From Marinitoga sp. 38H-ov (lineage in GTDB: Bacteria; Thermotogota; Thermotogae; Petrotogales; Petrotogaceae), in the NCBI RefSeq assembly GCF_011057715.1, contig NZ_LNGH01000016.1, positions 62,001 through 126,000 of the forward strand: a stretch of 64,000 bases of DNA, written 5' to 3'. Both the position numbers and the translations under genes were made by a program. Shown here one piece after another: positions 49,991 through 58,868 of this stretch. The notes under the pieces are model-generated. The model was not told where the DNA came from. It did no database searches and worked only from the letters and a program-made list of their open reading frames with translations. The number at the start of each line of letters is the position of its first letter. The stretch's first letter is position 1.

Positions 49991-50359
49991 ATGGGTGAAG
50001 TATTATCTATAACTTTTGTAGGTATCGTAATTGTATTTTTAGTTTTAGCAATACTTAGTTTATTTTTCATTTTATTTAAATATATATCTTCTACAGAAAA
50101 AAAAGTGAAAAAAGAAATCAATATTCCTCACACAAATCCTGCACCATTAAATTCTAATACTACAAAAAATGAAGATAATGATGAGGAAATTATTGCTGCT
50201 ATTATGGGAGCTATTGCTGCTACTATGGGAAGTAAAACATATAGAATTAAAAATATTAAACCTATTAACAATATAAATAAAACCTCTAAGATGAGCATGT
50301 GGGGAATGTTACCACCTGCTGTAACCTGGAGAGCTAGAAGATTAGGAGGGAGAAAATGA
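49991..50359 (+). CDS. OadG/MmdD-like small membrane subunit
   Basis: The protein has 122 residues. One transmembrane helix (about 5-31) starts soon after the N-terminus, followed by a charged linker with IIAAIMGAIAA and ending in an Arg-rich tail WRARRLGGRK. This is the layout of the gamma/delta subunit of biotin-dependent sodium pumps, which holds the complex together. It lies 14 bases after mmdA and overlaps the biotin carrier start by 4 bases (ATGA). Confidence 0.8.
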   Translation: MGEVLSITFVGIVIVFLVLAILSLFFILFKYISSTEKKVKKEINIPHTNPAPLNSNTTKNEDNDEEIIAAIMGAIAATMGSKTYRIKNIKPINNINKTSKMSMWGMLPPAVTWRARRLGGRK

Positions 50360-50757
50360 TTAGGAAATTTAATGTAAAAGTAAATGGAAAATCATATGAA
50401 GTTGAAGTTGAAGAATTAAATGGAAATATTTCAGAACCAGTCACTCATACATCTCAGCCAGAAAAACCAGCTCCACAACCCAAAGAAATCCCAGTAAAAA
50501 AAGTTGAACCAGAGAAGGTTAGTCCTGCTGTAACTAGTTCTGGAAAAAATGTAGTTAAAGCACCATTACCAGGAGTCATTGTTGACATAAACGTTTCTGA
50601 AGGAACTAGAATTTCAAAAGGTCAAAAATTATTAATAATAGAAGCAATGAAAATGGAAAATGAAATATTAAGTGATTATGATGGAGTTATTGAAAAAATA
50701 TTAGTTAAAAAAGGCGATAATGTAGACGGCGATCAAGAGTTAATAATTATTTCATAA
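50356..50757 (+). CDS. Biotin carboxyl carrier protein of the methylmalonyl-CoA module
   Basis: The protein has 133 residues. A KFNVKVNGKSYEVEVEE start is typical of MmdC/OadA-type carriers, followed by a Pro/Lys-rich hinge (about 30-60) and a biotinyl domain with EAMKMEN, where Lys99 is the biotin attachment site. It shuttles carboxyl groups for the adjacent carboxyltransferase. It is the last gene before a strong terminator. Confidence 0.95.
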   Translation: MIRKFNVKVNGKSYEVEVEELNGNISEPVTHTSQPEKPAPQPKEIPVKKVEPEKVSPAVTSSGKNVVKAPLPGVIVDINVSEGTRISKGQKLLIIEAMKMENEILSDYDGVIEKILVKKGDNVDGDQELIIIS

Positions 50758-50788
50758 TAAATGAGAGAGGTCATCCTCTCTCATTTAT
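50757..50788. terminator. Bidirectional terminator between biotin carrier and rRNA methyltransferase genes
   Basis: ATAAATGAGAGAGG pairs with CCTCTCTCATTTAT around a TCAT loop; it serves both convergent genes. Confidence 0.9.
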
Positions 50789-51881
50789 ATTCATATATAT
50801 ATAATGTTTGTTTACCATTTACTATTTTTTTCTTTTTATCAGACTTATAACCAAAATAATCTTCAAATTTTTCATGTGATGTTATAATTGAGTATTTAAA
50901 ATTAGGATAATTTTTTTTCAAATATCTCATTTGTTCATATAATTTTTCTGCATGTTTTTTATCTCCTAATCTATCTCCATATGGTGGATTAGTTATTATA
51001 TATCCTTCATCATAATCTAATTTAATGCTCTCCATATTATTCTTTTCAAAGTGTATATATTCTTCTAAATTAACTGCATTTTTTTTAGCTATTTCTATCA
51101 TTTTAAATTCTTTATCAAAACCATATATTTTTAAATCATTATATTTTATTTCACTAATGGCTTTTTTCCTAAAGTTTTCAAATTTTTCACTATTAAAATT
51201 ATGCCAAGTTTCAAAAATAAAATTCCTATTTAACCCAGGAGCAATATTTAATCCATATAATGCAGCTTCAATTGGTATCGTTCCCGAGCCACAAAAAGGA
51301 TCAATTAACACATGTTTCCTTTTCCAACCTGCCATTAATATCATAGCTGCAGCTATGGTTTCTCTCAATGGTGCTTCACTAACTAATTTTCTATATCCCC
51401 TCTTATGCAATCCTTCGCCAGTTGTATCTAATGTAATTGTTACTTTATTTTTTTTAATATATACTCTAAATTTATATATGCCTTTTTCTTCATTGTACGA
51501 ATTTATTCTATATTCTTTTTTTAATTTATCTATCATGGATTTTTTTACTATAGATTGTATTACAGATTGATTATATAATGAAGACTTTGAAGTTCTTACC
51601 TTATCAATTATAATTTTTCCATTTTTTGGTAAATAATATGATAATTTAACATCTTTAATTCCTTCATACAATTCATCGAAAGTTTCGGCATAAAATTCAG
51701 CTATTTTTATATATATTCTCTCTGCAGTTCTTAATCTTAAATTAAGATTATAATAATCTAAATCTTCTCCAGAAAATTCTACCATTCCTTCATTTGCATT
51801 TTGAATAGTATAATTTAGTTTCTTTAATTCATTTGAAAGGATTTTTTCTAAACCTAATGAACATAATGCTATATAATTCAT
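50781..51881 (-). CDS. THUMP-domain 23S rRNA (guanine-N2)-methyltransferase, RlmL/YpsC type
   Basis: The protein has 366 residues. The N-terminal THUMP region (about 45-155) precedes an N6/N2-methyltransferase Rossmann domain with LIDPFCGSGTIPIEAA (SAM-binding) and the catalytic ITNPPYGDR. GEGLHKRGYR is the family linker. It would methylate guanine N2 of 23S rRNA, by homology to the N-terminal half of E. coli RlmKL; the exact base is uncertain. Single gene with its own promoter. Confidence 0.9.
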   Translation of the reverse strand: MNYIALCSLGLEKILSNELKKLNYTIQNANEGMVEFSGEDLDYYNLNLRLRTAERIYIKIAEFYAETFDELYEGIKDVKLSYYLPKNGKIIIDKVRTSKSSLYNQSVIQSIVKKSMIDKLKKEYRINSYNEEKGIYKFRVYIKKNKVTITLDTTGEGLHKRGYRKLVSEAPLRETIAAAMILMAGWKRKHVLIDPFCGSGTIPIEAALYGLNIAPGLNRNFIFETWHNFNSEKFENFRKKAISEIKYNDLKIYGFDKEFKMIEIAKKNAVNLEEYIHFEKNNMESIKLDYDEGYIITNPPYGDRLGDKKHAEKLYEQMRYLKKNYPNFKYSIITSHEKFEDYFGYKSDKKKKIVNGKQTLYIYEYK

Positions 51882-51906
51882 ACTAACACCTCTTTTATTT
51901 TTTTTT

Positions 51907-51915
51907 ATTATAACA
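51907..51915 (-). promoter_or_regulatory. Extended -10 promoter of the THUMP methyltransferase gene
   Basis: Minus strand TG-T-TATAAT, 26 bases before the ATG; AGAGGTG ribosome site between. No clear -35. Confidence 0.55.
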
Positions 51916-51969
51916 TTTTTTTATTAACATAAATATATTGTTTATTATTACACAAAATCACTTATTTTA

Positions 51970-51978
51970 TGTTATAAT
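51970..51978 (+). promoter_or_regulatory. Extended -10 promoter of malF-malG
   Basis: TG-T-TATAAT lies 65 bases before the malF ATG in the divergent gap. A weak -35 TTACAC is at 51948-51953, with 19 bases spacing. Confidence 0.5.
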
Positions 51979-52042
51979 AATTAAGAATACCCTATTATTG
52001 TAAAAAATCTAAATTTTTCATACATTTTAAGGGAGGGAAACC

Positions 52043-53815
52043 ATGAAAGTCCTTGGAAAGTTGTTGTTATATACAGTCATATCTCTAATGAACGCTGGTT
52101 TAGTATGGTCTATATTTATACTTTCCGGCTTAGGAAATTACGGTTTAGCTATTGTTATAGGTGCATTTGTAGTATTAGCTAATCTAGCCATTTTTTCTAA
52201 AAAGGGTTATCCATACAGATACACCTTACCTGCAATGTTTTTTTTATTTATTTTGACAGTTTATCCCATATATTATACAGTTAGAACAGCATTTACAAAT
52301 TATGGGACAGGGCATTTATTTACCAGGGATCAGGCAATGCAAATATTATTAAATGATCCAAATTATTTGTATGAGCCAGAAAATGCAAATAGTTATAATT
52401 TTAAAATCTTTGTAAAACAAAAAGATTTTAAACCTACTGAAGAGTTTTTAATTGTTTTGTATAATGATAAGGAAATATTATTAACTGAAAAACCAAAAGA
52501 TATTATTTATGATTCAAAAGGAAATGCCAAAAATGCTTCTTCGGATTTAAAAAAAGTAAATGAAAATTCTTTATCAGTTTCATTTAACGGAAACACTTAT
52601 ACTGCATTTCTAAAAAAAGAATTAAATAATTTAAGTACTATTGAAGAAAAGATAGAAAATATTTTGGGGTTTGAAGATAACAATGGTGAAAAATACGTGT
52701 ATTTTTACTCTCCAAATGATTCTAGTACATTTAAAAATTCTGCATATTATAATTCGGTATTAAGACAAAAATATATAGGTATGCTAGAATTAAAAAATTA
52801 TGATGGAAAAGTATATAGATTATCCTCAAGATATATATATAAGAAGTTTTCTGAAGCATATAGAATATATGAGTTAAAAGTTAAACCTATATTTGAAAAT
52901 AACAAGAAAAAATATAAAACGGTTATATATAATACTAGAACAAATACTGAATTAATTGAAAAAGATAGTGCTTTTTGGGATTATAATGAAAAGGGCGAAT
53001 TAAATCGTTTAATAGGTTTTTCATCTTTTGTTGGAGCATATCAATTTAACAGAATTAAAGATGATCCCAAAATATCAGGACCTTTCTTAAAAATATTTTC
53101 TTGGACATTTACTTATGCTGCTTTAAGTGTATTGTTTAGCTTTATAATAGGAATGGTATTAGCTTTAATGCTAAATGATAAATTTATGAAAGGTAGAATT
53201 TTATATAGAACTCTCTTAATAATACCATGGGCAGTCCCTGGTTTTATTTCTGTTTTAATATGGAGAAATGGATTCTTTAATGAAACATACGGTATTTTAA
53301 ATAGATTTGTTATATCAAATCTAGGACTAGAACCTATAAAATGGTTAAATGATCCTTTCTGGGCTAAGGTAGCCGTTTTAATAGTTAACACATGGCTTGG
53401 ATTTCCATATATGATGACAATTACTTTAGGTGCATTGCAAAGTATTCCTGATGAATTATATGAAGCTTCCTCTATTGATGGAGCTACAAGATGGACTCAA
53501 TTTAGAAAAATTACATTACCATTATTAATGGTATCTTTAACACCATTATTAGTAAGTAGTTTTGCTTTTAATTTTAATAATTTTGTTAATATTTATCTTT
53601 TAACAGGCGGAGGACCTGCAATGCCAGGTGCTACAACCCCAGCCGGTTCTACAGATATTTTGATTTCATACACATATAAACTTGCATTTGAAGGTTCAAG
53701 AGGCCAAGATTTTGGATTTGCAAGTGCAATTTCTATATTAATTTTTGCTATAGTTTCTGCAATAAGTTATTTCAACTTTAAATTATCAGGGGCATTTGAA
53801 GAGGTGAGCAGATAA
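52043..53815 (+). CDS. malF: MalF-type ABC sugar transporter permease with large external loop
   Basis: The protein has 590 residues. Three N-terminal helices (about 5-85), a large extracytoplasmic loop (about 95-345), then the binding-protein-dependent transport domain (about 350-580). The EAA loop reads YEASSIDGATRWTQFRKITLP, for contact with the ATPase. The loop is comparable to or longer than the P2 loop of E. coli MalF. It imports maltose/maltodextrin-type sugars by homology. malG follows with a TAATG overlap. No malE or malK is adjacent. Confidence 0.9.
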   Translation: MKVLGKLLLYTVISLMNAGLVWSIFILSGLGNYGLAIVIGAFVVLANLAIFSKKGYPYRYTLPAMFFLFILTVYPIYYTVRTAFTNYGTGHLFTRDQAMQILLNDPNYLYEPENANSYNFKIFVKQKDFKPTEEFLIVLYNDKEILLTEKPKDIIYDSKGNAKNASSDLKKVNENSLSVSFNGNTYTAFLKKELNNLSTIEEKIENILGFEDNNGEKYVYFYSPNDSSTFKNSAYYNSVLRQKYIGMLELKNYDGKVYRLSSRYIYKKFSEAYRIYELKVKPIFENNKKKYKTVIYNTRTNTELIEKDSAFWDYNEKGELNRLIGFSSFVGAYQFNRIKDDPKISGPFLKIFSWTFTYAALSVLFSFIIGMVLALMLNDKFMKGRILYRTLLIIPWAVPGFISVLIWRNGFFNETYGILNRFVISNLGLEPIKWLNDPFWAKVAVLIVNTWLGFPYMMTITLGALQSIPDELYEASSIDGATRWTQFRKITLPLLMVSLTPLLVSSFAFNFNNFVNIYLLTGGGPAMPGATTPAGSTDILISYTYKLAFEGSRGQDFGFASAISILIFAIVSAISYFNFKLSGAFEEVSR

Positions 53816-56403
53816 TGGCTATGATACAAAAGAAAAATTATGTATTAAGACATATTTTTTTAATTATTGTTTTAATTATTGTTCTTTTCCCTTTAGTTTG
53901 GGTTGTAACTACATCTATTAGAAGAGATAATGCGGCTTTTTCTCCAAAATTATTCTCTTCTAGAATCACATTAAATTATTATAGGGACTTATTATTCCCT
54001 AGAGCAACAGTTCCAGAATTAATAAAAGATATAAATGGTACTTTACATTTCATAGGCGAAAATTCAGATCTTAGTATAGATGAAGCACAAAATAAACTTA
54101 CTGATGAATTAAACTCTTTTAAATCCTATATTTCTCAAACCAAAGACTATCTTAATAGTATTGAAACAAGATTTACTAACCTAAAAAACTCTTTAAATGA
54201 TAAAAATATTATTTTAGATATTAACAAGGCTAGAGAGTTGGAATATGATAATTTACTAGAACTAGAAGAAAAGAACAATTTCAATAAAGATTATATTAAA
54301 AGTATTAAAGATAAAATAAATGAATTAAATTATCAAATAAAAAAATACATTGATTTGCGTTCAAGTATAATAAATGTTTTAAATAATATTGAAAGAAATA
54401 ATGAAAATATGGATTATTATGATGCTTCAATTGAAACTATATACTCCACAAAACCAAACTATACACTTTGGAAGATTAAAACATACAAAAAATGGTTAAA
54501 AATTGAATCAAATGATAATCTTTTAAAATTAGATCCTATGATTAAAGACTTATCAAATAATTGGAAAGAAATATTAAATATTGCATCTAAGATTGATGAA
54601 TATTTTGCTAATTTAGAAAAAGAAACTATAGGCGAAGATTTAGATATAATGGTTAATTTAGAAAAAGAAATTAATGATACTCAAAAAGATATTTCATTAA
54701 TAAAAAATAAATTATCAAATATTGAAAGCTTATTATTAAAGTATAATAATGATTTAACTGCATTATTAGAATTATACATTCCTAATAGTTCAAAGATAGA
54801 GTCTGCTAAAAATATATTAGACAAAAATATTAATACCGTTATATCTTCACCAGAAGTAATGATTTTATCAGAAAAAGTTACTATGTTTTATAATGCTTTC
54901 TCTCAAATATATGATAATATACTAAAGTTAGCTGATTTTGATGTTTATAAAGATGCTATAAAGAAATATTACGATGCTTTTGGATGGTTGAAAGATAATC
55001 TAAAATACATTAATCCTAATTTAGAAAAAACAAATCCAGCATTTAAAACTATAGTTAGCGTTATTGATGAATATGAAGATACGTTATTTACTTTAAATAA
55101 TTTAATTTTAAATCTATCGCTTAAATTAGACGAATTTAATACATATCAAAATAATTTAGATGATTTAAATTCAAAACTTAACGAATTAAATTCAAGGTAT
55201 AACAAAATATATACCAAAAACAAAGATATATTAGAAAATTTTGATAAACTAAAAAAATATGGTGAATTCACTATTTTAAAAGAATTTACAAATATTCCAA
55301 TAAATAATTATTATGAATCTGAATTCCTTGCAAATATATTAAGTTCAAAATTAGTTGAATATTATAAGCCTTATAAAAAAGACTTAAATATTTTTACATT
55401 ACGAAAAGATATTTTTGAAGCTTCGGAAAAATTTTACTCTAGTAAAATAGCTTTTAATGATATTATGTTAAATATTGAAGATAAAATTAATGATATAGAA
55501 AATAATTCAGAAAACTATTTAAAAATAAATTACGCTGGTTATACTGCAGATATTTTACCTATTACGGAAATATCGTCTATATATAACTCTAAATTTGGTC
55601 CAGCTAAAGCGAATATTTCTAGATCATCTAGAATCATTTCAGATTTAGCTGATTCTGTAAAATATAAATCATTAAAAAATGATTTAAGAGAAATAGATAA
55701 AAATATATACAATCTTTTAGATAATTGGAATCCAAAACAAAGAAAGCCTTTCTTAAGATGGTTATTAAATTCTATTATAGTAGCTGGTATAACTTCAATT
55801 TTAACTGTTATGATCACCGCAGTTGCAGCTTATCCTTTCAGCCGTATGAGATTTATAGGAAGAAAAGAAGGTTTATTGTATTTAATGCTAATTCAAATGT
55901 TCCCTGCAATTATGTATATGATTGCATTATACGGAATGTTAAAATTCATGGGAGATTATTTTGGTGTAATTGGACTTGATACATTATCTGGTTTGATATT
56001 TGTATATCTTGGTGGAGTTTCATTTAATATGTGGCTTATAAAAGGGTATTATGATACAATTCCAGATTCACTTGAAGAATCTGCTATGATTGATGGAGCT
56101 ACAAGATTTCAAACATTTTGGAGAATAGTACTACCATTAGCATCACCTATATTAGCTGTTGTAACTATATTATCTTTCATGGGGACATTTAATGAATTTG
56201 TATTAGCAAGAATTGTATTATCTAGTGAAACTAATTATACATATGCAGTCGGATTACAAACATTTACATCTGGACCATTTGAAACTGAATGGGGATTATT
56301 CACTGCTGCTGCATTATTAGGAGCTGTTCCAATGGTATTACTATTCTTATCAATGCAAAAATATTTAGTTGGCGGATTAACTCAAGGTTCTGTAAAAGGA
56401 TAA
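53815..56403 (+). CDS. malG: MalG-type ABC sugar transporter permease with about 590-residue coiled-coil insertion
   Basis: The protein has 862 residues, against about 296 in E. coli MalG. A first helix (about 14-32) and VVTTSIRRDN are followed by an insertion (about 60-635) of predicted coiled coil, rich in Asn, Lys, Glu and Ile. The normal permease domain then follows (about 640-862), with five helices, MFPAIMYM and the EAA loop LEESAMIDGATRFQTFWRI. Similar long MalG proteins are known in Thermotogota. The insertion should lie outside the cytoplasmic membrane. The start overlaps the malF stop. Confidence 0.92.
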   Translation: MAMIQKKNYVLRHIFLIIVLIIVLFPLVWVVTTSIRRDNAAFSPKLFSSRITLNYYRDLLFPRATVPELIKDINGTLHFIGENSDLSIDEAQNKLTDELNSFKSYISQTKDYLNSIETRFTNLKNSLNDKNIILDINKARELEYDNLLELEEKNNFNKDYIKSIKDKINELNYQIKKYIDLRSSIINVLNNIERNNENMDYYDASIETIYSTKPNYTLWKIKTYKKWLKIESNDNLLKLDPMIKDLSNNWKEILNIASKIDEYFANLEKETIGEDLDIMVNLEKEINDTQKDISLIKNKLSNIESLLLKYNNDLTALLELYIPNSSKIESAKNILDKNINTVISSPEVMILSEKVTMFYNAFSQIYDNILKLADFDVYKDAIKKYYDAFGWLKDNLKYINPNLEKTNPAFKTIVSVIDEYEDTLFTLNNLILNLSLKLDEFNTYQNNLDDLNSKLNELNSRYNKIYTKNKDILENFDKLKKYGEFTILKEFTNIPINNYYESEFLANILSSKLVEYYKPYKKDLNIFTLRKDIFEASEKFYSSKIAFNDIMLNIEDKINDIENNSENYLKINYAGYTADILPITEISSIYNSKFGPAKANISRSSRIISDLADSVKYKSLKNDLREIDKNIYNLLDNWNPKQRKPFLRWLLNSIIVAGITSILTVMITAVAAYPFSRMRFIGRKEGLLYLMLIQMFPAIMYMIALYGMLKFMGDYFGVIGLDTLSGLIFVYLGGVSFNMWLIKGYYDTIPDSLEESAMIDGATRFQTFWRIVLPLASPILAVVTILSFMGTFNEFVLARIVLSSETNYTYAVGLQTFTSGPFETEWGLFTAAALLGAVPMVLLFLSMQKYLVGGLTQGSVKG

Positions 56404-56410
56404 ACAATTA

Positions 56411-56457
56411 AAAAACACCCCCAAAAGTAATAAAATAAAAGTAGGGGGTGTTTTTTT
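56411..56457 (+). terminator. Terminator downstream of malG
   Basis: AAAAACACCCCC (56411-56422) pairs with GGGGGTGTTTTT (56444-56455), followed by more T. The 21-base loop is long. Confidence 0.85.
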
Positions 56458-56695
56458 ATATAAAAGAAAATATTCAGATGTGTTAAAAAAGAAGTAATGA
56501 GATATAAGAGAACTGTATTAATGGTAAATATGTACGATAAAAATAGATGAAAAATATAATAAGGAAGATATGCTAAGGTTATTAAATGATCCTAAAATAA
56601 AATTAGACCTATCCAATGTAAAATAAATAGACACAAAAGTGGATTAAGAAGTATATTTTAAATGTAAAGCATCCTAATCATTCATAAAATATTTT
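56458..56695 (+). pseudogene. Gene-free stretch with possible decayed reading frames
   Basis: No intact gene is present between the malG and fba terminators. A short plus-strand frame starting at ATG 56499 stops after about 17 codons. A neighbouring frame gives DEKYNKEDMLRLLNDPKIK and stops soon after; it is followed by more broken pieces. This looks like the worn remains of a gene, but I cannot name it and chance coding-like text is possible. Confidence 0.3.
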
Positions 56696-56743
56696 AATAA
56701 AGATTAAAGGCCCCAGAGAGTACTGGAGCCTTTAATCTTTATT
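56696..56743 (-). terminator. Terminator downstream of fba
   Basis: AATAAAGATTAAAGG (56696-56710) pairs with CCTTTAATCTTTATT (56729-56743); inner bases CAG/CTG add to the stem. The flanks are AT-rich with T on the minus strand. Confidence 0.85.
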
Positions 56744-56765
56744 TTTAATTTTCCAAGCGTTAATT

Positions 56766-57713
56766 TTAGAATAAATCTGCTTTTCCAGCTGATCCTAAAA
56801 CTTCCATTCTATCAGTAATTACTTTTATTGTATATTCTCTAGCTAATTTGAAATAATTTCTTGGATCAAATTCTTTTGGATTACCATTTAAGAATTCTCT
56901 TAAACCAGCAACAAAAGCAATCCTTAAATCTGTATCAGTATTAACCTTATTAATTCCATATTTTACTGCTTCTTGTAAAATTTCTGATGGAACACCTTTA
57001 GCTCCTCCAAAATCTGCTCCATGTTTTTCTGCAATTTCAACAAACTCAGGAACTACAGAGGATGCTCCATGTAATACTAATGGTCTTTTTACATATTCTT
57101 TTACTTTCTTTATTCTATCATAGTCTATTTTTGCAGCTCCTTTAAATTTAAAAGCACCATGTGATGTTCCTACTGCAGGAGCTAAGAAATCTACATCTGT
57201 TTCTTCAACAAATATTTTTGCTTCTTCTGGATCAACTAATACATTTTCAGCTGCTACAGCTTCATCTTCAACTCCAGCTAATTGACCTAATTCAGCTTCT
57301 ACAGATACACCAGCTGCATGAGCAATTCTAACTATTTCTTTTGTAATTCTCATATTTTCTTCAAATGGATGTTCAGAAGCATCAATCATTACTGATGAAT
57401 ACCCTGCTTTAATAGCAGCAATTATATACTCAAAACTTTTACCATGATCCAAGTGTAATGCTACAGGGATATCTACTTCATCTGCAAATGTTTTTACCAT
57501 TTTTACAAAAATTTCTGCACCTTTTCTAAAATCTCCATTACCTGCATATTTCATTGCACCTTGACTTGTTTCTATAATCACAGGTGAATTCATTCTTACT
57601 CCAGCTTCAATTATATAATGCAAAAATTCAAGATTATTAATGTTTAAAGCTGGAACTCCATAACCATTTTTATCAGCATTTTCCAAAATAACTTTTGTAT
57701 TTACATAAGGCAT
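56766..57713 (-). CDS. fba: Class II fructose-bisphosphate aldolase
   Basis: This zinc-dependent glycolytic/gluconeogenic enzyme splits fructose-1,6-bisphosphate. It has 315 residues. The catalytic Asp and zinc His are in LHLDHGKSFE, SVMIDASEHPFEEN follows, further zinc His in GTSHGAFKF and LHGASSV, with the substrate-binding NKVNTDTDLR near the C-terminus. The start is ATG behind GGGAGGGG, from its own extended -10 promoter. Confidence 0.96.
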   Translation of the reverse strand: MPYVNTKVILENADKNGYGVPALNINNLEFLHYIIEAGVRMNSPVIIETSQGAMKYAGNGDFRKGAEIFVKMVKTFADEVDIPVALHLDHGKSFEYIIAAIKAGYSSVMIDASEHPFEENMRITKEIVRIAHAAGVSVEAELGQLAGVEDEAVAAENVLVDPEEAKIFVEETDVDFLAPAVGTSHGAFKFKGAAKIDYDRIKKVKEYVKRPLVLHGASSVVPEFVEIAEKHGADFGGAKGVPSEILQEAVKYGINKVNTDTDLRIAFVAGLREFLNGNPKEFDPRNYFKLAREYTIKVITDRMEVLGSAGKADLF

Positions 57714-57754
57714 ATTTAACCCCTCCCATTAGGAATTTAAAGATTTCAACTAAT

Positions 57755-57763
57755 ATTATACCA
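57755..57763 (-). promoter_or_regulatory. Extended -10 promoter of fba
   Basis: Minus strand TG-G-TATAAT, 41 bases before the ATG. No good -35 hexamer. Confidence 0.6.
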
Positions 57764-57771
57764 TAGTTCTG

Positions 57772-58860
57772 TTAAATCTCTTCTAACCAATTTACATTAT
57801 CCAAAACAATTGCCAACTCTTCAAACAATTTTTCAAAAAAAGCTTTTTTTAAACCTTTATTTTTATTAGCAAAATGATCTATATTTCTCAATATAGAATA
57901 AGCTGAATCTTTTGAAATTATTTTAGATAATTCCTTTATATTTTTTGCCATTAATTTATGTTCAGAATTATCTAAAATGCTTACCATTTCATCCTCTTCC
58001 AATAATTCAAAATACTTATTTAATCTTAAAATAATAGAGTTTTTCTCATCTATACTCATTTCTTTTATTCTATTAATTAATATTTCATCCATCTCAAATA
58101 ATACTTTCTCAGGCGTAGGTATATTACTTTTACTTTCAATAAAATTTAAAAATGTTCTAGCGGCTTCAGGTCCAACTATTCCTGAAGCTAAAATATATGC
58201 ATACTCTTTTATTTCATCTTCATTTAAATTTTTTAAAACATTACTAAGTTTATACCAACTTCTAGGGCTAGGCTTTAAATCTAACCTATATGATACACTT
58301 TTTCCATTAGAAATAAATTCCGGATATTCTTTAATAAAAGATATAATTTCATTTGAAACTTTTTCGTTTTGTGCCCATTTAATCCACTCATTCACTTCAG
58401 GGTTTAAACTTAAATGAAAAAATCTAGACATAAATGCTGGATCTGTTATTAAATCCACTTGATCATAATCATCATCTGGTGGATTTGCTGCAGCCATTAT
58501 CCATGTACCTTCAGGTAAAACATGATTATGAATTCTTCTATCTAATAACAATTGCATTATGGCATTTCTAATAGATCTATGTGCTCTGTTTATTTCATCA
58601 ATCATAATTATAGTATTATTATTTTCTGGCCACCAATCTGGTTTTAAAAAAACAGTTTTATCTTCTTCTTTTGAAGGTAATCCAATTAAATCACCTGGTT
58701 CCATTTGAGAAATTATTAAAATTATTAATTCTCTATTTGTTTCTTTTGCTATATCTTTTGCTATATCAGTCTTACCAACCCCAAAATGTCCCCATATTAA
58801 GGGTATTTCTCCTACTTCCATTATTTTTTTGGATAAGAATTTTATATCTCCTGGTTTCAT
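57772..58860 (-). CDS. MoxR-like AAA+ ATPase
   Basis: The protein has 362 residues. Walker A GHFGVGKTDIAK is at about residues 24-35, Walker B IIMIDEINRAHRSIRNAIMQLL follows, then AAANPPDDDYDQ and the arginine finger region in FMSRFFHL. The C-terminal about 130 residues are helical. MoxR-type ATPases work with VWA-domain proteins to load cofactors or assemble complexes. No VWA gene is adjacent. It follows the FliT-like gene and the radical SAM gene on the same transcript. Role unknown. Confidence 0.85.
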   Translation of the reverse strand: MKPGDIKFLSKKIMEVGEIPLIWGHFGVGKTDIAKDIAKETNRELIILIISQMEPGDLIGLPSKEEDKTVFLKPDWWPENNNTIIMIDEINRAHRSIRNAIMQLLLDRRIHNHVLPEGTWIMAAANPPDDDYDQVDLITDPAFMSRFFHLSLNPEVNEWIKWAQNEKVSNEIISFIKEYPEFISNGKSVSYRLDLKPSPRSWYKLSNVLKNLNEDEIKEYAYILASGIVGPEAARTFLNFIESKSNIPTPEKVLFEMDEILINRIKEMSIDEKNSIILRLNKYFELLEEDEMVSILDNSEHKLMAKNIKELSKIISKDSAYSILRNIDHFANKNKGLKKAFFEKLFEELAIVLDNVNWLEEI

Positions 58861-58868
58861 TCTTTCAC

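Noticed and set aside
51025-51570. 181-codon plus-strand open frame opposite the THUMP methyltransferase gene
   Set aside because: The minus-strand gene there is well supported by motifs; the antisense frame has no ribosome site and its composition mirrors the codon bias of the true gene.
55725-55979. 84-codon second frame within malG
   Set aside because: Frame-shifted reading of the conserved permease domain; no evidence of translation.
57977-58417. 146-codon plus-strand frame opposite the MoxR-like gene
   Set aside because: Antisense shadow of a conserved ATPase; Ser/Phe/Leu-rich text is typical of reversed AT-rich coding DNA.
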